Shown piece by piece: positions 1 through 5,257 of a DNA stretch of 11,158 bases (position 1 is the first letter of the stretch; the number at the start of each line of letters is the position of its first letter). This stretch comes from Flavobacterium sp. (GTDB lineage Bacteria; Bacteroidota; Bacteroidia; Flavobacteriales; Flavobacteriaceae). The DNA lies in assembly GCA_030150335.1 (NCBI GenBank), contig JASLGC010000079.1, positions 1 through 11,158 on the forward strand. The letters run 5' to 3'. The notes under the pieces are model-generated. The model did not search any database. It saw only the letters and a list, made by a program, of their open reading frames with translations, and was not told the DNA's origin. The translations under genes and the position numbers were made by a program.

Positions 1-104
1 TTAATTGGAATATGTAAAGGGTTATCAAATATAAGAGTGTTGTCGTTTTGGGCGTAAACACTGAAACCGCATAAGATAATACCAGTAAGTATTCTAAAAT
101 TCAT
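1..104 (-). CDS. Secreted protein, N-terminal fragment; probable M23-family metallopeptidase
   Basis: Only the first 34 codons lie in the window; the gene runs off the left edge. The reverse strand reads MNFRILTGIILCGFSVYAQ, a classic signal peptide (short basic start, hydrophobic core, VYA-Q cleavage site), followed by a mature start containing LIFDNPLHIPI. In flavobacterial M23 (LytM-type) murein endopeptidases the mature protein often begins with a similar F-x-NPLDIPL stretch just before the zinc-binding domain, and such a gene is a frequent neighbour of zapA. The catalytic region is not visible, so the family call rests on this short motif and on context. The secreted nature is well supported. 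No lipobox is present, so it is probably cut by signal peptidase I. It is divergent from the zapA cluster, with 188 bases between start codons. Confidence 0.6.
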   Translation of the reverse strand, partial: MNFRILTGIILCGFSVYAQNDNTLIFDNPLHIPI

Positions 105-141
105 ATCAAAAAAACTTTTTGGCTAAAATACATAATAACAG

Positions 142-169
142 CAAAAATAATTAGTATAATCACTACAAA
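142..169 (-). promoter_or_regulatory. Putative Bacteroidota-type promoter for the leftward secreted protein
   Basis: Reading the reverse strand, TATTTTTG at 149-142 matches the -7 element TAnnTTTG exactly, and TTTG at 169-166 matches the -33 element. The spacer is 16 bases, slightly short. The start codon lies 38 bases past the -7 element. The region is AT-rich, so chance matches are possible. Confidence 0.4.
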
Positions 170-255
170 TGAACCACATAGATAACACCTTGTAAATATT
201 CGCTATAAATTTTCTTTTTTTTTTATGAAAGCTTTTTAAATATAAATAGTAATTG

Positions 256-263
256 TAACTTTG
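256..263 (+). promoter_or_regulatory. Putative -7 element of the coiled-coil/zapA operon
   Basis: TAACTTTG matches the Bacteroidota -7 consensus TAnnTTTG exactly and lies 30 bases before the ATG at 293. No clear TTTG occurs at the -33 distance; a T-rich stretch (233-237) is there instead. A run of ten T residues lies further upstream at 215-224. Confidence 0.5.
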
Positions 264-292
264 TAGTATTAGGATAGTGAATATTAAGCGCA

Positions 293-583
293 ATGAGTGA
301 ACTAACTGATGTTGTCAATTCTTTAGAAGTTAAGTTTGCAAAACTTATACAGAGACTGAATGTATTAGAAGCGGAGAACAGGGAGTTGAAAAAGACTTTA
401 CATTCTGCAGAAGAGGAGATTCAAAGAAATGAGAAACAGTTAGATTCGATTTATGAAAAATATGAATCATTACGTTTAGCAAGTTCGCTATTGGGCAGTG
501 AAGAGAATAGAAGAGATACGAAACTGAAGATAAATTCATTGATAAAAGAAATTGATCAATGTATAGCTCATCTCATAAAATAG
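293..583 (+). CDS. Small coiled-coil protein upstream of zapA
   Basis: This 96-residue cytoplasmic protein has no signal peptide or membrane segment. Residues about 8 to 65 are rich in Leu, Glu, Lys and Arg with heptad-like spacing (VLEAENRELKKTLHSAEEEI), which predicts a long alpha-helical coiled coil. A second conserved-looking helix follows at the C-terminus (KLKINSLIKEIDQCIAHL). The gene ends six bases before zapA, so the two are almost certainly co-transcribed. A similar small hypothetical protein commonly precedes zapA in flavobacteria. Size, fold and neighbour recall ZapB, the coiled-coil partner of ZapA in gammaproteobacteria, but I see no sequence identity that would prove homology, so a ZapA-partner role is inference. 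The start at 293 is the first ATG and leaves a 30-base gap after an exact promoter-like element. Confidence 0.8.
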   Translation: MSELTDVVNSLEVKFAKLIQRLNVLEAENRELKKTLHSAEEEIQRNEKQLDSIYEKYESLRLASSLLGSEENRRDTKLKINSLIKEIDQCIAHLIK

Positions 584-589
584 AGGCAT

Positions 590-892
590 ATGAGTAATAA
601 TGATGAACAACTAAAAATAAAATTATCAATAGCAGACAGGGTTTACCCATTAACAGTAGGCTATTCTCAAGAAGAGGCAATGCGTTCCGCTTCTAAGAAA
701 ATTGATATCATGATTCATCAATTTGAAGAAAACTATGCTGTTAGGGATAAGCAAGACGTTTTAGCGATGTGTGCATTACAGTTTGCATCACAAAACGAAC
801 AGAAAACAATTGACACTACAGAGAAATATAACAAAGCTGTGGATAGATTAATAAAACTGAATGAAGCTTTAGACCGTATTCTATCAAGATAA
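590..892 (+). CDS. zapA: Cell division protein ZapA
   Basis: This 100-residue ZapA-family protein matches the usual family length. The N-terminal globular head has the expected pattern: IKLSIADRVYPLTV (about residues 10-23), then EEAMRSASKKID, then DVLAMCALQFAS (about 56-67). A C-terminal helix follows (about 70-100) of the kind that forms the ZapA dimer and tetramer coiled coil. In other bacteria ZapA binds FtsZ and bundles protofilaments at the Z-ring; it is cytoplasmic. The gene lies six bases after the coiled-coil gene, with GAGG (585-588) just before the ATG, a better Shine-Dalgarno match than most in this window. It is followed by a 6S RNA candidate and then RNase Y. The zapA-6S RNA adjacency is also found in E. 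coli. Confidence 0.92.
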   Translation: MSNNDEQLKIKLSIADRVYPLTVGYSQEEAMRSASKKIDIMIHQFEENYAVRDKQDVLAMCALQFASQNEQKTIDTTEKYNKAVDRLIKLNEALDRILSR

Positions 893-930
893 ATTCGACA
901 TCACGTTCTTTACATAAGACTAAAAATACT

Positions 931-1092
931 GCTCACATTAGTACTGTTTGATAAACTCAACACAAACAAATTAAAATGGGTGAATCTTTGCTACTAAAGC
1001 ATGCTGCGTTTCGCAGATCCTTGAACAGCAGGCTAACTCAAAACTTGTTAATAAGAGAGTTTACGCGACTCAAGCTGGTGTGAGCTTTTTTT
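931..1092 (+). ncRNA. ssrS: Probable 6S RNA (flavobacterial 6S type)
   Basis: The 223-base gap between zapA and rny has no plausible gene but folds into one long rod. GCTCACATTAGT (931-942) pairs over 12 positions, including G-U pairs, with GCTGGTGTGAGC (1074-1085). Inside this, TAAACTC (952-958) pairs with GAGTTTA (1057-1063), AACAA (965-969) can pair with TTGTT (1045-1049), and a tight hairpin CTGCG-TTT-CGCAG (1004-1016) sits near the tip within a weaker TGCT/AGCA stem (989-992 with 1027-1030). Seven T residues (1086-1092) follow the closing stem, as at a terminator. An interrupted rod with unpaired internal bulges mimicking an open promoter is the hallmark of 6S RNA, which binds housekeeping RNA polymerase in stationary phase. 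A flavobacterial 6S class has been described, and ssrS follows zapA in E. coli. The 5' end is unmapped and may lie upstream near 904, which would give about 180 nt. Confidence 0.75.
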
Positions 1093-1105
1093 ATATATAA
1101 TTTAT

Positions 1106-1110
1106 AGGAA
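1106..1110 (+). promoter_or_regulatory. Shine-Dalgarno-like site of rny
   Basis: AGGAA lies five bases before the ATG at 1116 and supports that start codon. Most genes in this window lack such a site, as is usual in Bacteroidota. Confidence 0.5.
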
Positions 1111-1115
1111 CATTT

Positions 1116-2678
1116 ATGGAAATATTAATGATCATTGGAGGAATTGTGATCGGTGCCGCAATAGGCTTCATGGTAGCAAAATACCTTGAAAAAAACCACG
1201 CTTCTTCTATATTGAAAAACGCTGAAGGGGAAGTAAAAACAATTTTACGTGATGCAAAAGCGGAAGGTGAAGCAATCAAGAAAGAAAAAATATTACAAGC
1301 AAAAGAGAAATTCATTGAGTTAAAATCTGAACACGAGCAAGTAATATTAAGTCGAGATAAAAAAATTGCAGAAGCTGAAAAAAGAACAAGAGATAAGGAA
1401 TCACAAATCTCAAGTGAATTAGCTAAAGCAAAGAAAGCTGTTGAAGAGGGAGAAAAAAGAGTTAAAGATTACGATCATAAACTTGATATTGTTGAGAGAA
1501 AACAAGAAGAAATTGAAAAACTTCACCGTACTCAAGTTGAACAATTAGAAATCATCTCTGGTTTAACTGCTGAAGAAGCTAAAAATCAAATCATCGAGAG
1601 TTTAAAAACGGAGGCTAAAGCAAATGCAATGGCTTCTATTCAAGAAACAATCGAGGAAGCTAAACTTACAGCTCAACAAGAAGCTAAAAAGATTATCATC
1701 AATACTATTCAACGTATTGGTACGGAAGAAGCAGTAGAAAACTGTGTTTCTGTATTCAACATTGAATCTGATGATGTGAAAGGTAGAATTATTGGTAGAG
1801 AAGGTAGAAATATTAGAGCTATTGAAGCTGCAACAGGTGTAGAAATCATCGTTGATGATACTCCAGAAGCTATTATCCTTTCTTGTTTTGACCCAGTAAG
1901 AAGAGAAATCGCTCGTTTATCTTTACACCGTTTAGTTACTGATGGACGTATTCACCCTGCAAGAATTGAAGAAGTGGTTGCTAAGACTACTAAACAAATT
2001 GACGAGGAGATTATTGAAATTGGTAAGAGAACAGTAATTGATTTAGGTATTCACGGTTTACACCCTGAATTAATCAAAATCGTAGGTAGAATGAAATATC
2101 GTTCTTCTTATGGACAAAACTTACTACAACACTCGAGAGAAGTTGCTAAGCTTTGTGGATTAATGGCTGCTGAATTAGGATTGAACGTAAAATTAGCTAA
2201 ACGTGCTGGATTACTTCACGATATCGGAAAAGTACCAGAAACAGAAAGTGAATTACCACACGCAATCTTAGGTATGCAATGGGCTGAGAAATACGGAGAA
2301 AAACCTGAGGTTTGTAACGCAATTGGAGCTCACCACGATGAGATTGAAATGACAACGTTAATTGCTCCTATCATTCAAGTATGTGATGCTATTTCAGGTG
2401 CAAGACCAGGTGCAAGACGTCAAGTATTAGATTCTTACATCCAACGTTTAAAAGATCTTGAAAGCATTGCAAATGAATTCAACGGTGTGAAAAACGCTTA
2501 TGCTATCCAAGCTGGTAGAGAATTACGTGTAATCGTAGAAAGTGAAAAAGTTACTGATGATATGGCTGCAACTCTTTCGTTTGATATTTCTCAAAAAATT
2601 CAAACTGAGATGACTTACCCAGGTCAAGTAAAAATCACTGTTATTAGAGAAACAAGAGCAATTAACATTGCTAAATAA
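1116..2678 (+). CDS. rny: Ribonuclease Y
   Basis: RNase Y is a membrane-anchored endoribonuclease that starts mRNA decay. The 520-residue length matches the family. In order: an N-terminal transmembrane helix (about residues 3-21), a long charged coiled coil (about 25-190), a KH RNA-binding domain with its GxxG loop as GREG (227-230) in the motif GRIIGREGRNIRAIE, and an HD domain. Metal-binding and catalytic HD residues are visible: H339, the HD pair H368-D369 in AGLLHDIGKV, H406-H407 and D424 in QVCDAISGARPGARR. No truncation or lost residue is seen. The gene starts 24 bases after the T-run that ends the 6S RNA candidate, and no TAnnTTTG element lies in between, so it may depend on read-through or on a promoter I cannot see. 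A two-way terminator follows directly. Confidence 0.97.
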   Translation: MEILMIIGGIVIGAAIGFMVAKYLEKNHASSILKNAEGEVKTILRDAKAEGEAIKKEKILQAKEKFIELKSEHEQVILSRDKKIAEAEKRTRDKESQISSELAKAKKAVEEGEKRVKDYDHKLDIVERKQEEIEKLHRTQVEQLEIISGLTAEEAKNQIIESLKTEAKANAMASIQETIEEAKLTAQQEAKKIIINTIQRIGTEEAVENCVSVFNIESDDVKGRIIGREGRNIRAIEAATGVEIIVDDTPEAIILSCFDPVRREIARLSLHRLVTDGRIHPARIEEVVAKTTKQIDEEIIEIGKRTVIDLGIHGLHPELIKIVGRMKYRSSYGQNLLQHSREVAKLCGLMAAELGLNVKLAKRAGLLHDIGKVPETESELPHAILGMQWAEKYGEKPEVCNAIGAHHDEIEMTTLIAPIIQVCDAISGARPGARRQVLDSYIQRLKDLESIANEFNGVKNAYAIQAGRELRVIVESEKVTDDMAATLSFDISQKIQTEMTYPGQVKITVIRETRAINIAK

Positions 2679-2688
2679 TATAGAATAC

Positions 2689-2724
2689 AAAAAAAGGAGT
2701 TATTATTAAATAACTCCTTTTTTT
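2689..2724. terminator. Bidirectional terminator between rny and xerD
   Basis: A perfect stem of GGAGTTATT (2696-2704) and AATAACTCC (2709-2717) with a four-base ATTA loop is flanked by seven A residues on the left and seven T residues on the right. It therefore works as an intrinsic terminator in both directions, serving rny (rightward) and xerD (leftward, stop 15 bases away). Confidence 0.9.
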
Positions 2725-2739
2725 ATACCCTTTACTCAT

Positions 2740-3651
2740 TTACTTCTTAGACCTTGGGTGGAAATCCTCTAAAACGACTCTTAATCGCTCTGTAGTGATA
2801 TGTGTATATATTTCTGTAGTTGTGATAGATTCATGTCCTAACATTACTTGAATTGCTCTAATATCTGCTCCATTCTCCAAAAGGTGCGTCGCAAATGAAT
2901 GACGGAAGGTATGAGGACTAATATTCTTATTTAACTCTACTTCTACTGCTAAACGCTTTATAATGGTAAATATCATCGCTCGCGTTAATTGCCCTCCTCT
3001 TCTATTTAAAAAAACAATATCACTGCTGTCTTTCTTTACTGTGTATTGAGAACGGATAGTGTCAATATATAAAGTGATTAACTCCATTGAATGCTCATCA
3101 ATAGGAACAAAACGATGTTTACTTCCCTTTCCTATCACACGTATAAAACCTTCTTCAAAGAATAAGTCAGACAAGCGCAATCCTACTAATTCACTAACGC
3201 GAAGTCCACAACTGTACAGCACCTCCAACATTACCTTATTTCTAAAGCCTTCTGGCGTTGACTGATCAATTGCACCAATCAATAAATCTATCTCTTCTAA
3301 ACTAAGTACATCTGGAAGCTTACGACCTGTTTTAGGCGCTTCTACAAGCTCTACAGGAGATTTCTGTATATACCCCTCCAAAATGAAATAGCTAAAGAAA
3401 TTCTTCAGTCCTGATATTATTCGCGCTTGTGTTGTTGGCGCTACTATCTCTGCTATACTATATAAGAATTGCTGTACAATAATAGTATCCAATTCCTCTA
3501 TTTTAAATTGTTGATCATACCCACTTAAAAAAACAAGAAATTTGCGGACGTCAAGCTCATAACTCTCAATTGAGTTCTCAGATAGCCCCCTTTCTAACTT
3601 TAAATAAGTAGTAAACATTTTTATATTTCCCTCCCAGTAATTTGATATCAT
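2740..3651 (-). CDS. xerD: Tyrosine recombinase XerD
   Basis: This is a site-specific tyrosine recombinase, which with XerC resolves chromosome dimers at dif sites during division. Its 303 residues match the XerC/D size. The N-terminal SAM-like core-binding domain (about 10-95) contains YLKLERGLSENSIESY. The catalytic domain carries the full active site: R151 (CGLRVSELVGLRL), K175 (GKGSKHRFVPI), H247 and R250 (SPHTFRHSFATHLLENGA), H273 (LGH) and the nucleophile Y282 (EIYTH). These are each three positions beyond the E. coli XerD residues, with no internal gaps between them. XerD rather than XerC is chosen from overall similarity, with less certainty. The ATG at 3651 keeps the usual lead-in; a later ATG at codon 12 would cut into the domain. 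It is not part of a mobile element: it is intact, alone and in a core-gene setting next to aroQ, as in relatives. Confidence 0.92.
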   Translation of the reverse strand: MISNYWEGNIKMFTTYLKLERGLSENSIESYELDVRKFLVFLSGYDQQFKIEELDTIIVQQFLYSIAEIVAPTTQARIISGLKNFFSYFILEGYIQKSPVELVEAPKTGRKLPDVLSLEEIDLLIGAIDQSTPEGFRNKVMLEVLYSCGLRVSELVGLRLSDLFFEEGFIRVIGKGSKHRFVPIDEHSMELITLYIDTIRSQYTVKKDSSDIVFLNRRGGQLTRAMIFTIIKRLAVEVELNKNISPHTFRHSFATHLLENGADIRAIQVMLGHESITTTEIYTHITTERLRVVLEDFHPRSKK

Positions 3652-3670
3652 ACCTATTAAATAACATCAT

Positions 3671-3703
3671 CAAAGATACAAACAAAAAAAGAGCCTCTCG
3701 AAA
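3671..3703 (-). promoter_or_regulatory. Putative xerD promoter, overlapping the upstream terminator
   Basis: On the reverse strand TATCTTTG (3678-3671) is an exact TAnnTTTG element, 20 bases before the xerD ATG. The -33 position falls inside the hairpin that ends the upstream gene; TTTC (3703-3700) in and beside the hairpin loop is the nearest match, with a 21-base spacer. Confidence 0.5.
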
Positions 3704-3715
3704 TGAGAGGCTCTT
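3684..3715 (-). terminator. Terminator of the outer-membrane protein gene
   Basis: A perfect 11-pair stem, AAGAGCCTCTC (3689-3699) with GAGAGGCTCTT (3705-3715) and a five-base GAAAT loop, is followed on the reverse strand by a run of T residues (opposite the A-run 3684-3690). There is no T-run on the forward side, so it acts leftward, 30 to 60 bases after the stop of the outer-membrane gene and before xerD. Confidence 0.88.
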
Positions 3716-3744
3716 AATAATATAAGTTTTACTTATTCTAAAAA

Positions 3745-4410
3745 TTAGAATTTGTAAGTTAAACCAAATTTAGCGTTGTCAAAGAAGTTATTGAAAACGT
3801 TTACGTTTGCGTTTGTATTAGATACAGTAAATTGCTTATCTCCATCAACTTTAACATTGTGGTTAGCGTAAGAGAATACGTTAGCTACGTTGAAAGAAAT
3901 TGCTAAGTTTTGAGTCAAGAAATAGTTAAATCCTAAGTCTAAACCTGCACGGATACCAGTTGCTTTAACTTCAACACCATTAACATCCATTTTACCTTGA
4001 CTAAATCCTACACCTACTTCAGTATAAGTTTTGAAACGGCTACCAACTTCTAAGAAGTAGTAACGAGCAAATACTCCAGCGTAAGTAGATTTGAAATATT
4101 GTGCATCATAACCATCAAAAGCACCATCAAAAATTTCATTATCAAGACCTAATTTACCAAAACCAACAGAAGCTCCAACTGCAAACTTATCGTTTAACAT
4201 GTAACCTACTTTAGGGTTAACTTCAAAAGTAGTAGTTTTTACTTTAGAATCAGATCCTGTAGGTTTAATATTAGAATCAGAAATACTGAAGCTTCCTTCT
4301 AAAAATACATTAGTCTCTTGGAATCCGTAAGTTGGTTTCTCTTTTTCTTGTGCGTTAGCTGCAAAACCAAAAGCAGCAACTGCCATAACTGAAAGTACTA
4401 ATTTTTTCAT
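3745..4410 (-). CDS. Outer-membrane beta-barrel protein (OMP_b-brl type porin family)
   Basis: The 221-residue precursor has a clear signal peptide, MKKLVLSVMAVAAFGFAANA, cut before Q21. The mature part of about 200 residues alternates hydrophobic and polar residues, with aromatic-rich strands (VNPKVGYML, AVGASVGFGKLG, TYAGVFARYYFLEVGSRFK, TEVGVGFSQG, IRAGLDLGFNYFLTQNLA) and ends in FGLTYKF. A C-terminal phenylalanine is the usual outer-membrane assembly signal. The size suggests a small 8-strand barrel. No ligand or transport role can be read from the sequence. The gene stands alone: it has its own terminator and a promoter-like element upstream. Its codon use is plain and even, as in well-expressed surface proteins. 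It lies between xerD and aroQ, genes that are often direct neighbours in flavobacteria, so it may be a lineage-specific insertion here. Confidence 0.85.
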   Translation of the reverse strand: MKKLVLSVMAVAAFGFAANAQEKEKPTYGFQETNVFLEGSFSISDSNIKPTGSDSKVKTTTFEVNPKVGYMLNDKFAVGASVGFGKLGLDNEIFDGAFDGYDAQYFKSTYAGVFARYYFLEVGSRFKTYTEVGVGFSQGKMDVNGVEVKATGIRAGLDLGFNYFLTQNLAISFNVANVFSYANHNVKVDGDKQFTVSNTNANVNVFNNFFDNAKFGLTYKF

Positions 4411-4439
4411 ATTTAGCTATTTTTAAATTTTAACTAAGT

Positions 4440-4447
4440 CAAATGTA
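4440..4447 (-). promoter_or_regulatory. Putative -7 element of the outer-membrane protein gene
   Basis: On the reverse strand TACATTTG (4447-4440) matches TAnnTTTG exactly, 30 bases before the ATG at 4410. No TTTG sits at the expected -33 distance; the nearest (4462-4459) is only 11 bases away. Confidence 0.4.
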
Positions 4448-4810
4448 CAAACTACCTTCAAAAGCATTAGAATTTTTAATAAAAATATAACAATATGATA
4501 AAGCATTTTACCCCGTTAAGAACATAACAACCTATAAAACAACAAACTACAATAAATATACTTTTACTTAAAATAATGTTAAACAAAACGATAGTAAACG
4601 AAAATATCTCAATATGTATAAAATAAAAGCAAAGTAAATTCACAAAAACAGCATTATTAACATAATTAAATATTCAAACTAAGATTAAACACCTTATATT
4701 AACATATAGAATTAAATTAATACAACTTAGTAATTCCCTTTACCACATAGTCCTTTATCTTAACAAATTACAAAGTGAAACTTTATGACTATACATATAG
4801 TATTAAATAA
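4448..4810. other. AT-rich intergenic region without a visible gene
   Basis: This gap of about 360 bases lies between two divergent genes. It is very rich in A and T, full of stop codons in all frames, and shows no strong hairpin, direct repeat array, tRNA-like fold or coding bias. It probably holds upstream control sequence for the outer-membrane gene and aroQ, but apart from the -7 elements at its two borders I cannot point to specific sites. Confidence 0.6.
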
Positions 4811-4818
4811 TATATTTG
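4811..4818 (+). promoter_or_regulatory. Putative -7 element of the aroQ operon
   Basis: TATATTTG matches TAnnTTTG exactly and lies 23 bases before the aroQ ATG at 4841. It also argues against the in-frame TTG at 4820 as a start, since transcription would begin after that codon. No clear -33 element was found. Confidence 0.5.
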
Positions 4819-4840
4819 TTTGTACTTAATCACATTGGAC

Positions 4841-5257
4841 ATGAGAGTATTGATAATTAACGGACCTAACCTTAACTTATTAGGAAAAAGAGAACCTACT
4901 ATATATGGTAATCAATCATTTGATGAATATTTCATTCAATTAAAAACTAACTACCCTGAGATTCAACTCGAGTACTTTCAATCCAATATAGAAGGTGAAA
5001 TTATCAACAAACTACATGAAGTAGGGTTTTCTTACGATGCAGTAGTGTTAAATGCTGGTGCTTATACACACACGTCAATTGCCATTGCAGATGCTATCTC
5101 TGCAATAGAAACTCCCGTAATTGAAGTACATATTTCTAATACTTTCAAACGTGAAGAGTTCAGAAAACACTCTTATATATCAAGTGTTTGCCAAGGGACA
5201 ATAGTTGGCTTTGGTTTAAAAAGTTATGATTTAGCCATAGCATCGTTTCAAATTTAA
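4841..5257 (+). CDS. aroQ: 3-dehydroquinate dehydratase, type II
   Basis: This enzyme converts 3-dehydroquinate to 3-dehydroshikimate in the shikimate pathway for aromatic amino acids and folate. The chosen ATG gives 138 residues, typical of type II dehydroquinases, which form dodecamers in the cytoplasm. Family motifs appear in order: INGPNLNLLGKREPTIYG (about 5-22) with the active-site Arg and Tyr of the flexible lid, FQSNIEGEII, LNAGAYTHTSIAIADAI with the substrate-binding Asn, EVHISN with the catalytic His, and FKREEFRKHSYIS with a conserved Arg. An in-frame TTG at 4820 would add seven residues but sits directly after a promoter-like element, so it is rejected. The stop codon shares one base with the next gene (TAATG), suggesting translational coupling to the DUF5686 protein, which has no evident pathway link to aromatic synthesis. 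Confidence 0.95.
   Translation: MRVLIINGPNLNLLGKREPTIYGNQSFDEYFIQLKTNYPEIQLEYFQSNIEGEIINKLHEVGFSYDAVVLNAGAYTHTSIAIADAISAIETPVIEVHISNTFKREEFRKHSYISSVCQGTIVGFGLKSYDLAIASFQI

Noticed and set aside
1091..1315. Reverse-strand open frame opposite the start of rny
   Set aside because: It lies antisense to the well-supported membrane helix and coiled coil of RNase Y, has no recognisable domain and no promoter-like element.
3059..3265. Forward-strand open frame inside xerD
   Set aside because: It is antisense to the catalytic core of an intact recombinase; the translation is low in recognisable motifs and starts without a supporting site.
2740..3651. Phage or integron integrase
   Set aside because: The tyrosine recombinase has XerD length and active-site spacing, sits among housekeeping genes, and no attachment-site repeat, cassette or other mobile gene is near.
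4448..4810. Small RNA or riboswitch in the long AT-rich gap
   Set aside because: No stable GC-containing hairpin, conserved-looking motif or terminator was found; short A/T pairings are expected by chance.
4820..4840. TTG start seven codons upstream of the aroQ ATG
   Set aside because: It abuts an exact TAnnTTTG element, and the family N-terminus begins with the ATG at 4841 (MRVLIINGPNLNLLG).
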